59,764 nucleotides of DNA from contig CALMGN010000034.1 in the NCBI GenBank assembly GCA_937863605.1, positions 1-59,764 on the forward strand. Reading direction: 5' to 3'. The position numbers and the translations under genes were made by a program. Shown one piece after another: positions 1-9,000 of this stretch. The stretch comes from an uncultured Anaerolineaceae bacterium. Its GTDB lineage: Bacteria; Chloroflexota; Anaerolineae; Anaerolineales; Anaerolineaceae. How positions within the stretch are numbered: the stretch's first letter is position 1; each line of letters starts with the position of its first letter. Below the pieces are notes generated by a model that was not told where the DNA came from, searched no databases, and saw nothing but the letters and a program-made list of their open reading frames with translations.

Positions 1-270
1 CCGCAATGGAAAACCCTGCCGCAAGCCGGGTCGAAGGCGCTGCTTTACATGGTCATAGGCGGCGGGCTGGTGGCGGGAGCGGTCGGGATGTTGTGCTTTT
101 ATACCGCTCTCAAGGGCGCGCCGCTGAATCGCGTGATGCCGATCGCTTTCACATCGCCGTTGTTTGGTGCGCTGATGGGGCTGGCGTTTGGCGGAGAGCC
201 GCTGACGGTTAAGGCAGGGGTGGGGATGGCGATGACGGTTGGCGGGATCATTCTTTTGACCATCGGGTGA
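1..270 (+). CDS. EamA/DMT-family transporter, C-terminal end (partial)
   Basis: The reading frame is open from base 1 and ends at the TGA at 268-270, leaving 89 residues of a protein whose start lies upstream of the window. The visible part has two to three hydrophobic helices. It contains FYTALKGAPLNRVMPIAFTS followed by a Gly-rich last helix, the usual tail of the second EamA repeat in drug/metabolite transporters. These are inner-membrane exporters or permeases of small metabolites. The substrate cannot be told from the fragment. The ATG at 49 is internal to the family domain and is not the real start. Confidence 0.75.
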   Translation, partial: PQWKTLPQAGSKALLYMVIGGGLVAGAVGMLCFYTALKGAPLNRVMPIAFTSPLFGALMGLAFGGEPLTVKAGVGMAMTVGGIILLTIG

Positions 271-298
271 CAACTTTGGCCGGTTCTTCAACCCCTTA

Positions 299-327
299 TT
301 TTCTGGAACCCCGAAGGACGTTATAAT
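299..327 (+). promoter_or_regulatory. Possible sigma70 promoter of cysS
   Basis: A perfect TATAAT lies at 322-327, with a poor -35 (TTTTCT, 299-304) 17 bases upstream. It sits 33 bases before the cysS start, which suits a short leader. The -35 is weak, so this rests mostly on the -10 box and its position. Confidence 0.4.
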
Positions 328-360
328 CAGATTCAATATACATATAAGGCGGGTGTACCC

Positions 361-1743
361 ATGGCAAAAATATTTCTCTACGATACCTATACACGCGAGC
401 TTCGCGAGTTTCAGCCGCTCAAACCGGGCGAGGTGGGACTCTACACCTGCGGGCCAACCGTTTACAATTTTGCGCACCTCGGCAATATGCGCACCTACAT
501 TTTCGAAGATTTGCTGCGCCGGACCTTGGCGTTCAACGGTTTCCAGGTCAAGCATGTCATGAACATCACCGATGTCGGTCATTTGACCTCGGACGCAGAT
601 ACCGGCGAGGACAAGATGGAGACGGGTTCGCGCCGCACCGGTATGACCGCCTGGCAGATTGCCGATTTTTACACTGCTGAATTCCGCAAGGACATGGCGC
701 GGTTGAATATTTTCGAGCCCACCATCTGGTCGCGGGCGACGGATCACATAGCCGAACAAATCGAATTCATCCGCTGCATCGAAGCCGCGGGCTACACCTA
801 CCAGACCTCTGACGGGGTTTATTTCGATACCAGCAAGTTGCCTTCCTACGGTACTCTGGGCCGATTGGATATTGAGGGTTTGCAGGCTGGTATGCGCATT
901 GACATGGGAGAAAAACACAACCCGACCGATTTTGCCCTGTGGAAATTTAGCCCGAGCGAACAAAAACGCCAGATGGAGTGGGACAGTCCGTGGGGGGTTG
1001 GGTTCCCCGGCTGGCATATCGAGTGCTCGGCCATGTCAGCCAAGTACCTCGGGCCATTCTTCGACATCCACTGCGGTGGTGAAGACCACATTACCGTGCA
1101 TCACACCAATGAAATTGCCCAGACCGAAGCCTGCTACGGCACCCGCCTGGCAAATTTCTGGATGCATGCCTATTTCCTGCAGCTGGACGACAGTGTGCGC
1201 ATGTCCAAATCCAGCGGTGATTTCTTACGGGTAGAAATGCTGGTCGAGAAGGGTTATGACCCGCTGGCGTACCGTATGTTCTGCTTGAACGCCAGCTACC
1301 GGCAAAAGCTCAATTTTTCGTGGGATGGGCTGGACGCCGCCGTGAAATCACTCGAACGGCTGCGCACAATCTGCTTTGAGCTGGGCGACCCAGGCTCAGT
1401 CGATGCTGGCTACCTGGAGCGCTTTACTGAAATGGTTAATGACGACCTGAATATGCCGCGGGCGATTGCGCTCACCTGGGAATTGGTGCGGGCAGACCTG
1501 CCGCAGGCTGTACGCAAAGCCACGCTGCTGAAATTTGATTCTGTGCTTGGGTTGGGTCTGGCGGATTGGAAGCCGTCCGCGGAGGAAACTCCGGCGGAAG
1601 TGGTGGAATTGCTCGCCCAGCGCCAACAGGCGCGCGCGGAAAAACGTTGGCAGGACGCGGACGCGCTGCGCGATCAAATCACCGCCGCTGGCTGGGAGTT
1701 GATGGACACACCCGAGGGGCCGAAGCTCAAACCAAGGAAGTAG
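361..1743 (+). CDS. cysS: Cysteinyl-tRNA synthetase
   Basis: Cytoplasmic class I aminoacyl-tRNA synthetase that charges tRNA-Cys, 460 residues, the normal family length. The N-terminal CGPTVYNFAHLGN (Cys30, HIGH-type HLGN at 39-42) carries the first zinc ligand. The other expected zinc ligands are visible in HIECSAMS and in HHTNEIAQTEA (His and Glu). The second signature is RMSKS at about 280-284, a normal variant of KMSKS. A DALR-like helical region and a lysine-rich tail follow. The ATG at 361 is preceded by AAGGCGGGTG as a ribosome binding site. It appears to be a single-gene unit, followed by a palindromic repeat rather than a U-rich terminator. Confidence 0.97.
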   Translation: MAKIFLYDTYTRELREFQPLKPGEVGLYTCGPTVYNFAHLGNMRTYIFEDLLRRTLAFNGFQVKHVMNITDVGHLTSDADTGEDKMETGSRRTGMTAWQIADFYTAEFRKDMARLNIFEPTIWSRATDHIAEQIEFIRCIEAAGYTYQTSDGVYFDTSKLPSYGTLGRLDIEGLQAGMRIDMGEKHNPTDFALWKFSPSEQKRQMEWDSPWGVGFPGWHIECSAMSAKYLGPFFDIHCGGEDHITVHHTNEIAQTEACYGTRLANFWMHAYFLQLDDSVRMSKSSGDFLRVEMLVEKGYDPLAYRMFCLNASYRQKLNFSWDGLDAAVKSLERLRTICFELGDPGSVDAGYLERFTEMVNDDLNMPRAIALTWELVRADLPQAVRKATLLKFDSVLGLGLADWKPSAEETPAEVVELLAQRQQARAEKRWQDADALRDQITAAGWELMDTPEGPKLKPRK

Positions 1744-1803
1744 GGTTTTCAGTTTGACGGGAGGTGTTGGCTTTGTTTCCCGCCAAGTCAACTCTGGTTT
1801 GTC

Positions 1804-1904
1804 ATTGCGAACGAAGTGAAGCAATCCACGCTGGAGTGACCATTAATCCTTGCTGCGGTGGTCACTTTCGACAACCGATGCAGATTGCTTCGTTCCTCCC
1901 AACG
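1804..1904. repeat. Dispersed palindromic repeat (REP-like)
   Basis: The left arm around 1804-1827 (ending GAAGCAATC) and the right arm around 1883-1904 (beginning GATTGCTTCGTTC) are imperfect inverted copies separated by about 55 bases. The motif GTCATTGCGA...GAAGCAATC is of the type scattered between genes in many Chloroflexota genomes. The element sits between convergent cysS and the NYN gene, where it could act as a bidirectional 3' end hairpin. It has no coding content. Confidence 0.55.
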
Positions 1905-1911
1905 ACATCTA

Positions 1912-2748
1912 TCAAAACTTGCTCACCAGCTCCATATTAATGGCTTGCACGCCGCCGCCGCGCTCCGATTTGGCCAGCTCCATCTCCATGACGTAATTGC
2001 GGCTGGGCAGGTTGTTAGGCCGCACCGAATCCGGCAGATTTGAATCATGGAAGAAAGCCGTGGCATAAGGGGAATCCGGGTGGCGGGTATCGGTCAACCA
2101 TAGGCCGGGACTGATGCCCTTGATGTAGCGGATGAACCCATACCCCTGGTCGCTGTGCCAATAGCACCACCCGCGCACCCGCGACCCCAGTTCTCCCCAG
2201 AGAGGACCTTCGGTTTTGTGATTGGCAGTCGGGATCAAGTTGGGTACCTGGTAGCCCGAAATAAAGAAATCAGCCTCATGGCGCAGCTTGCTGGAAACAT
2301 TGTCCAGAGCCAGCACCTCCACCCGCAGTCCTTTGTCCTGCAGCGCGCGGACGACTTGCACAAAGTCGCCGTCGCCGCTGGCCAGCAGAATGCGGTCCAG
2401 GTTGGCTGATTGCAACAGCACATCCACCGCCAGGTCGAGGTCTGCATTGGCTTTGCCGTAACGATTACCGCTCTCATCCTGGAACCACTGGATTTCTTTG
2501 ACGATCACCTTATAACCCATGTCGCGCAGCGCTGAATGGAAATTCTGAGTTCCCTTGCGATACGTTTCATCCCAGTCAGCCCGGTCGCGATCGTAACTCA
2601 CATACGCGTTCATGCGGACGGGTTCAGAATAATCGCGGCAAGCAAACTCGCGCAGAGCGTCATATTGCATTTTTTGTCCGCCGTTGTTGTAGATATAAGC
2701 CACATCTACATAAATTCCAATCTTATTAATCGGTCCTGAGGAAGGCAT
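1912..2748 (-). CDS. NYN-domain nuclease fused to a cold-shock-like domain
   Basis: 278 residues. The N-terminal two thirds is a NYN/LabA (DUF88, PIN-like) domain: KIGIYVDVAYIY with Asp15, NADLDLAVD with Asp103/105/109, and LASGDGDFVQVV with Asp126/128. This is the acidic cluster expected to bind metal for RNA cleavage. Residues about 189-275 look like an OB-fold cold-shock domain: RGWCYWHSDQGYGFIRY matches the RNP1-type KGYGFI core, and FFHDSNLP matches VFVHFSAI. The combination suggests an RNA-binding ribonuclease. The usual Asn of the first NYN motif is replaced (VDVAY). The start codon follows CCAGGAG. It stands alone on the minus strand, converging on cysS. Substrate unknown. Confidence 0.8.
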   Translation of the reverse strand: MPSSGPINKIGIYVDVAYIYNNGGQKMQYDALREFACRDYSEPVRMNAYVSYDRDRADWDETYRKGTQNFHSALRDMGYKVIVKEIQWFQDESGNRYGKANADLDLAVDVLLQSANLDRILLASGDGDFVQVVRALQDKGLRVEVLALDNVSSKLRHEADFFISGYQVPNLIPTANHKTEGPLWGELGSRVRGWCYWHSDQGYGFIRYIKGISPGLWLTDTRHPDSPYATAFFHDSNLPDSVRPNNLPSRNYVMEMELAKSERGGGVQAINMELVSKF

Positions 2749-3039
2749 ATAAATACTCCTGGCGATATATTAATAAACCAGCATCCCGGTCGCGGAACCG
2801 GGGCCAATACCTGCCTGTTTATCCAAACATATTAAGGAAGGAACTGTTCTGGTAAAGTAAAAAGATTAATTTTAGTAATTATACAACACGAGGGATTATT
2901 TAATTCCATGAATTTGTCAAGTTCTTAAGCCATTTTATTTGCGTCCCCATGCGACCCGCGCACACTGGGGTTGGCGGAGCGTTTCGGTACACAGATATAT
3001 TAACGCTATCGGGTGTACCTCAACCCCCGTAAGAACTGA
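2749..3039. other. Intergenic AT-rich stretch, no gene seen
   Basis: About 290 bases between the start of the NYN gene and the stop of the MATE gene, both on the minus strand. It contains a minus-strand TATAAT (2878-2883) and a minus-strand TTGACA (2915-2920), but they are about 31 bases apart and so do not form one standard promoter. No convincing ORF or strong terminator was seen. Confidence 0.4.
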
Positions 3040-4425
3040 TTAAGGATTGATCAGCCTTTCGATCGGCATCGACCGCACCAGGTTGTTGATCCAGCGGCGT
3101 GAACCAACCCTTTTTAATCCGATGCCGAATTTGATCAATTCCTCGGTATTGACGATCAAATAAACCCAGTACACCGGCAGTTGCAGCCACAGCCCGGTGA
3201 TCAATGCCAGCGGCACTCCGATGAACCAAAGGGAGATCAAATCCAAACCCAGACCGAAACGGGTATCGCCGCCCGGCCGCAGGATCCCGACGATGATGAG
3301 CATATTCGAGACCCGCAGCCATAATACCGCTGCTGAAACGGCTAACACTCGGGCAGTATATGCGAGCGATACTGCGGATATTTTGTATATCTGGATAATG
3401 TTGTTGATATTAAGGTACACCAGCGCGCCAACCATCAACGCCCCAATAATCCCGATGGTCAGTGAACGCCGGCCGTAATCGAAAGCCTGATCTTCCCGTC
3501 CAGAGCCGATCTGATTGCCGATCATGATCCCGGTGGCATCTGAAATGCCCAGGAATAACACAAAGGCCAGATTTTCGATTGAAAACACAATATTGACCGC
3601 GGCAATCGCCTCGGTACTGATGCGCGCATAGACCACTGTGTAAACGGTGACGCCCAGCGACCATGCCAGTTCATTGAACGCCACTGGCAATACGGTGCGA
3701 AAGAACTGCTTAAGGAATGCGCTGTCATAGCCGTGCAGGTCGGACGGCTTAATGGCAGCGGGCGTCTTACGGTGGTATACAAAAATAAGCAGGGTGATAC
3801 ATTCCAGGTAACGGGCAATCATGGTGCCAATGGCGGCCCCTTCCACGCCCAATTTTGGAAAGCCAAGGTGACCAAAAATTAGCAGGTAAGACAGAACTGT
3901 TTTGAACAATATGGCGCAACCGCTGATTGCCATCGGCAAGCGGACTTCTTCGGTTGAGCGCAGCACGGCGGAGTAGCTGTAGGTGATCGAAGTGACGATG
4001 TAGCTGAGCCCCACGATGCGCAGGTAGCGGCTGCCCAGGGTCGCCACGGCCTGGTCTTTGGTGAAAATCCCTAAAAACGAGCCCGGAGCGAAGACGCCTA
4101 TGATCGTGAATATCACAGCCGCGCCGGAAGCCATTGCCAGGCAAATCCCCAACACCCGGCGAATACTGGCCACATCGCGCTGCCCCCAAAACTGGGCCGA
4201 AAAAATGGCGGTTCCGCTGCTGATGCCGAACATGACCAGAGTCATGATAAAAAAGGCCTGGTTGCTCAAACCAACGGCAGCCACGGCGGTCTCCCCCAAC
4301 TGCCCGATCATGGCGACATCGATGATGTTCATCGACGATGAAATCAGGTACTGCAGGATGATGGGAACCGCCAGGCGCAGCAGGGTGCGGTAGTAAGTTT
4401 TATCGGTGAACAGGTAGCCTAGCAT
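3040..4425 (-). CDS. MATE-family efflux transporter
   Basis: 461 residues with about 12 predicted helices, matching the size and layout of MatE (NorM/DinF-type) multidrug and toxin exporters. Typical features are the N-terminal RLAVPIILQYLISSSMNIID and VAMIGQLGETAVAAVGLSNQ, which resemble the start of the first MatE repeat. The second repeat begins near residue 240 (FRTVLPVAFNELAWSLG). It would exchange cations for organic compounds across the inner membrane. The substrate is not predictable. It is separated from the upstream patatin gene by a strong terminator, so it is probably transcribed on its own. Confidence 0.9.
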   Translation of the reverse strand: MLGYLFTDKTYYRTLLRLAVPIILQYLISSSMNIIDVAMIGQLGETAVAAVGLSNQAFFIMTLVMFGISSGTAIFSAQFWGQRDVASIRRVLGICLAMASGAAVIFTIIGVFAPGSFLGIFTKDQAVATLGSRYLRIVGLSYIVTSITYSYSAVLRSTEEVRLPMAISGCAILFKTVLSYLLIFGHLGFPKLGVEGAAIGTMIARYLECITLLIFVYHRKTPAAIKPSDLHGYDSAFLKQFFRTVLPVAFNELAWSLGVTVYTVVYARISTEAIAAVNIVFSIENLAFVLFLGISDATGIMIGNQIGSGREDQAFDYGRRSLTIGIIGALMVGALVYLNINNIIQIYKISAVSLAYTARVLAVSAAVLWLRVSNMLIIVGILRPGGDTRFGLGLDLISLWFIGVPLALITGLWLQLPVYWVYLIVNTEELIKFGIGLKRVGSRRWINNLVRSMPIERLINP

Positions 4426-4488
4426 ACACGTCGATTATAAATGCAGCCTCCCTGAGAGTGATCCCAGGCAAGCCATTAATAGGCAAAA

Positions 4489-4532
4489 TAAAAACAAAGG
4501 TTTTTCCGCAACCGGAAAAACCTTTGTTTTTT
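4489..4532 (-). terminator. Rho-independent terminator after the patatin gene
   Basis: An 18-bp perfect stem (4491-4508 with 4513-4530) closes a CAAC loop. Read on the minus strand the hairpin is followed by a T-rich run, ending the patatin transcript. On the plus strand the arm also ends in a T run, so it could work in both directions. Confidence 0.85.
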
Positions 4533-4560
4533 GGTCTTATCATAAGGGACATGAAAAGGA

Positions 4561-5499
4561 TCAGACCAATTTATTTTCCGGTTTTTCGGGGCTCACGGTC
4601 ATGGCTTTATCATAAATGTCATCCAAAATCATCTTGCCCATGATATCGCCGTAATCCAGCAACCGGTCCATATAGCCAACATCGTCCATTTCGATCGGTT
4701 CCTGCAGGTTAACCTGGTAGCGCCGGAAATCCAACTTCTCGAAGAACGTCTCCACCAGATGCACCTGCTGATCCTCGGCGGAATGCAGGAAAACCCCAAA
4801 CATGCGCGCCAGCCAATCCCACGGCCAAAAGCGGCTGGCTTTTTTGGCGTCGAATCGATAAGGCTCGCGGCCGGTACCGAAAGAGAGCAGAGTAGTTTCT
4901 TCCGGGTCCCATTTCAGAATATATCGGGCTTCATAGGCTGCCAGGTAACTTGGGTTGGCATAAGACCCGACTCCGCCATCAATGTAGCGGCCGTCGACCA
5001 CTGGAAAATAAGTTGGCACGGTACAAGACCCTTGCACCGCGCGAACGACTGGCCAATCGGCATAGTCTTCTTTCCAGGGCTTGACAAACAGGTTTCGATT
5101 TTCTGCCAGGTCATATAACGCAATAACCACATCTGTTGGAGGTTTTGCGATCCAAAAGTCGCCCATGCGCATCTCGCCAAACGAGGCTTTGAGAAAAGTA
5201 TTGAATGGCTCCGCTGGATATTTATAACGGGTCAGGGGGAATATTAATTTGCGAAGCGTGGTTGGAAAAACTTTCGGGCCCAGGGAGTGGTAGAGGGTCT
5301 CGAGATCGCTGGCGGTCATTCCGGCAGCAATCCCGGCTGCAATAATGGCACCGGTGGAAGTCCCGGCGGTTAAGCGGGAGATGGCATGCAACGGTTGACC
5401 CAGCGCCATTTCCAGAATGGACAAAGCGCGGGTGACGATCAACCCGCGAATGCCACCGCCGTCGATCGCAATTGCGACATTTTTACGAAACGGCTGCAA
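4561..5499 (-). CDS. Patatin-like phospholipase
   Basis: 312 residues. The order of motifs is that of patatin/RssA lipid acyl hydrolases: the oxyanion-hole loop DGGGIRGL (13-20), the nucleophile elbow GTSTG (Ser48) and the catalytic Asp in DGG (Asp174). It should hydrolyse acyl esters of phospholipids or other lipids. There is no signal peptide, so the enzyme is cytoplasmic or peripheral. It lies 29 bases downstream of a small membrane-protein gene on the same strand and probably shares its mRNA, which ends at the strong terminator near 4510. The physiological substrate is not visible. Confidence 0.9.
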   Translation of the reverse strand: MQPFRKNVAIAIDGGGIRGLIVTRALSILEMALGQPLHAISRLTAGTSTGAIIAAGIAAGMTASDLETLYHSLGPKVFPTTLRKLIFPLTRYKYPAEPFNTFLKASFGEMRMGDFWIAKPPTDVVIALYDLAENRNLFVKPWKEDYADWPVVRAVQGSCTVPTYFPVVDGRYIDGGVGSYANPSYLAAYEARYILKWDPEETTLLSFGTGREPYRFDAKKASRFWPWDWLARMFGVFLHSAEDQQVHLVETFFEKLDFRRYQVNLQEPIEMDDVGYMDRLLDYGDIMGKMILDDIYDKAMTVSPEKPENKLV

Positions 5500-5528
5500 A
5501 GCAACCTCCGCTCAACGTGCCTGGTAGG

Positions 5529-5771
5529 TTAGGGGAAAATACGGCTTAAAAACGACCCCACTGCGCGCCCGACCGAGTCAAGCGCGATGATGATAGGGTT
5601 GAATGGGTCGAAGCCGCCCGAAGTCACTGGTCCTCGACCGCCTCCCAACGGAAGCTGACCTGCTGCCAGCCGTTTGATGTCAGGCCCAAGCAAGACAATT
5701 AATGCCAGCAGAAAGGCAAATACCAGCAGCGCTAAAAATGGTCCATGGGTCCGGTCGTGTCCATCGCTCAT
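5529..5771 (-). CDS. Small single-pass membrane protein
   Basis: 80 residues, no family recognised. One hydrophobic helix (about 12-29) follows a short polar N-terminus rich in His, Asp and Arg. A Gly-rich stretch and an amphipathic C-terminus follow. The ATG is preceded by AGGAGA at a good distance, supporting translation. It is the first gene of a probable two-gene unit with the patatin. A role in holding or presenting the lipase at the membrane is possible but unproven. Confidence 0.6.
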   Translation of the reverse strand: MSDGHDRTHGPFLALLVFAFLLALIVLLGPDIKRLAAGQLPLGGGRGPVTSGGFDPFNPIIIALDSVGRAVGSFLSRIFP

Positions 5772-5906
5772 CGTAAGTCTCCTGAAGAATGGTACCGAAA
5801 CTTGAAGGCATTTAATCAGTTGACGTATACCTATTATAGCGTACGTTGATCTGAATAGTTTATCTAAAGAAAAAATTAGAAATTCCTCGAATTTATAGCT
5901 AATATG

Positions 5907-5935
5907 TAGTTTTTTTATTGTTAATGGGGTATATT
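5907..5935 (+). promoter_or_regulatory. Weak candidate promoter of the riboswitch unit
   Basis: TATATT (5930-5935) with TAGTTT (5907-5912) 17 bases upstream. It would start transcription just before the structured leader. The -35 match is poor. The rest of 5772-5906 is AT-rich without a visible gene. Confidence 0.3.
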
Positions 5936-5954
5936 TATCCGTAGAAAATTGATT

Positions 5955-6041
5955 ATGCGTTGGCTTCGAAAAGGCGCCTCCTCAACCAGGATGCGCAAAG
6001 TCAGGCTCTGATGCAACGGTCATCCTGATTGCCGAAAAGCC
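5955..6041 (+). promoter_or_regulatory. Candidate c-di-GMP-I (GEMM)-like riboswitch
   Basis: The leader can be folded like a GEMM-I aptamer. P1 is GGCTT (5962-5966) with AAGCC (6037-6041). P2 is GGC (5973-5975) with GTC (6000-6002), capped by TCCT/AGGA. The conserved GCAAAG is at 5995-6000. P3 has arms around 6003-6011 and 6020-6026, followed by TTGCCGA (6029-6035), the conserved 3' strand of the family. The P2 loop is CAACC instead of a GNRA tetraloop and the AAA bulge is GCC, so it is at best a variant. P1 uses AAGCC, which is also part of the 5' arm of the following terminator. Ligand binding would therefore favour read-through (an ON switch). Confidence 0.5.
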
Positions 6042-6075
6042 CGTTAGATGGAATTATCCATGAACGGCTTTTTTT
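6038..6075 (+). terminator. Leader terminator (expression platform)
   Basis: AGCCCGTT (6038-6045) pairs with AACGGCT (6063-6069), with ATGG/CCAT inside, followed by a run of T (6069-6075). It lies 20 bases before the start codon of the exported protein, so it can only act as an attenuator. Its 5' arm overlaps P1 of the candidate aptamer. Confidence 0.8.
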
Positions 6076-6095
6076 ATTAAGGGAGGAATCGAATA

Positions 6096-9000
6096 GTGGA
6101 AAAAGGTTCGCAGTTTTTTACCGGTATTTTTCGGCTGATTCTGGTAGTGGGAATCCTGGTCGCCAATTTATATTCTGCCGAATCCTCGGTTCAAGCGGCA
6201 GTTGGCGCAGCCGAATTTGCAGACATTCAAAGCATTTCCACGCGTAAGTTTGGGGTGACCAACCCGGCAGGATTTGCATTCCTGCCGGGTGCCAATGGAT
6301 TCATCCTTTGGGGGGATCAGGCTGAACTGACCCAGGCTCGGATGATTAAAAATTACGAGCTGCCCGGTGGTACCGTGAATTTGCCAGGTGTTGAAGGCAG
6401 TTTGAACGCAGCTTTCGATGCGCGCAGCGGCAGCCTTTTCTTTCTTGACAATCAATCCACTCGGCTTACCCGGGTGAAATTAAACCAAAGAGGGTACCCG
6501 GATACTGCTGCTGGCATGGTGGTCACCTATGATACTCGCGCATACGGTGTAAAGCAACCTGCAGGCATCTCTTTTGACGCAACCACCGGGAGACTCTTTG
6601 TCCTGGATGCGAATGGACCGCGGGTGGTATCGGTGACATCGGGCGCCAATCAGAACTTCGACGGGACCACCGCTTTCCGAGGCGGGCGGATCAAACGGGT
6701 GAACTTGAAAGGAATGGACGGTTCGACCCTGAGCGGGATTGCATTTAACCAGCAAAACGGGCATCTCTATACGGCAGCACCGGCTGAGCAAAAAGTGTAT
6801 GAATTTACTCAGGAAGGTGAGGTGGTAGCCTCGCTGGATTTGACTAATTATGCGCTGACGAATATCCAGTCTTTGACCTTTGCCCCCAGCGCCGACCAGA
6901 CCGATGATCCCTCCTCGCAATACTTGTTTGTCCTCGACGGTGGCGAGGCATCCGCCTCAGGTGCGACGCTGAAGAGCGGTCAGATCCTGGAGTTGACCCT
7001 GCAGCCGATGGCCCTGCCGAGCGGCACGCCGCTGCTTCCCGCGACCCATGTGCGCACGATCGATACATCTAAAAATGCCTGGAATCCCTCCAGCCCCGAC
7101 CCTTCCGGAATCGATTACTTCCCACTAACCGGCCAGCTGATCATCGATGACAGCGAAGTGGACGAGATGTCGGTTTATGCCGGCGCCAATGTCTATTTTT
7201 CGACACTGTCCGGCTCACTGGTAAGCACCTGTAACACCCTGGCTTTTTCGCGTGAGCCAACCGGGATCGCAGTCAATCCCGCCAACAATCATATTTTTAT
7301 GACGGATGATGACCGTAAAGAGATTTATGAAATCAACCTCGGCATAGACGGCGTTTACTGTACAGCGGATGATTCGGTGACCAAAGTCAGCACCGTGACC
7401 CTGTTCGGCGGCACCGGCAGCGACCCCGAGGATCTGGCTTACGGTAATAACACCCTGTTCATGTCCGGCGGATCCGATGCAGAAGTGTACATGTTCAGCC
7501 TGGGAGCCAACGGAGTGCTGGGCGGCGGCGATGACGGTCCGGTCTTGCATTTCGACACCCTGGCGCTTGGCTTCAAGGATTTAGAAGGGATCGGTTACTA
7601 CCCCGAAGCCGGGACACTGTTCATTGTCAGTACCAGCAGCAGCGACCAATATATTGGTGAAGTCACCACCGATGGCACATTGCTTCGCGCTTACGACGTA
7701 AGCTTTATGGGCAGCGCGCAGAATATCCGCTCGGATGTGGGCTACCTGCCGAGCCTGGCGAACCCGAGTATCAAGAATATCTACATTGCCAGCCGCGGCA
7801 TTGACAATGACAGTGGTACAAACCCGAGTCCGACGGAAAATGATGGCAAGGTGTGGGAAATTTCGATTAACCTGCCCCCGCCCGCCACCCCGACCAACAC
7901 CCCGCTGCCCACGGCGACCAGCACCTTAGGACCGAGTCCGACTGTCACCAACACCCCAACCGCTACCGCCACTGCCACTAGCGGACCATCGCCCACACCA
8001 ACGGACACCCCGACCGCCACCAGCACCTTTACCGCAACGGCGACTCCAACCGCTACGCCGGCTCCGTCCAGCAATCCGCTTTACCTGTCGATGGCATCCA
8101 ATGGAAGTGTAGGTGGGGTCTCGTTCTCGGATGAGGACATCCTGCGCTTTGACGGGCAAACCTGGAGTTTGTATTTTGACGGCTCAGATGTGGGAGTGGG
8201 CAGCCAGGATCTCTTTGCCTTTGACATCATCGACGCAAGCACAATCTGGATGGTGTTCACCGGTTCGGTGACCCTCAACGGGATTGCAGTCACCGCTCGG
8301 GATGTGGTTCAGTTCAACGCCGCCTCGCTTGGCAGCGCCACAACGGGTACCTTCAGTATGGTACTCAACGGCGCGGATGTAGGCCTGGATGCCAACAGTG
8401 AATCGATCGATGCGGTGGATCGGTTACCTGATGGGCGCGTGCTCGTTTCGACCACCGGATCAGCCTCAGTGCCGGGCGTGACCTCAGCGGATGAAGACAT
8501 CCTGGCCTTTACACCGGTCACGCTCGGGGATACTACCAGCGGCAGTTGGGCCTTGTACTTTGACGGATCCGATGTCGGCCTGGCCGACAACAGCAATGAG
8601 GATGTCGATGCGCTGGATGTGGATGCTGATGGCAATATCTACCTCTCGACCCTGGGCGACTTCGCGGTGACCGGTGTAGCCGGCACTGATGATGATATTT
8701 TTGTCTGCGTGCCCGGGTCCACAGGCAGTACAACCACCTGTACGTACTCGTCAACGCTATTTTTTGATGGCAGTACCTGGGGTCAGACCGCCAATGATGT
8801 GGACGCCGTCAATCTGCTGGAGCTTGGGCCAATTCCAACCGCAACACCCACCAGTACACCCACCCAGACTTTGACCCCGACCAACACCGCCACGCCGACT
8901 AACACGCTGGCGCCGTCTGATACCCCGACCCCCACACCTCCCCCAACCGACACAGCTACACCCACCCTTGGCCCATCGCCAACCTTCACATCCACCGCAA

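Noticed and set aside
4058-4393. 111-codon plus-strand ORF inside the MATE gene
   Set aside because: It is antisense to conserved transporter helices and has no ribosome binding site.
7870-8070. Minisatellite or variable tandem repeat in the Pro/Thr linker
   Set aside because: The DNA is low complexity from ACC/CCG codons but lacks a constant repeat period. It is a linker, not a VNTR.
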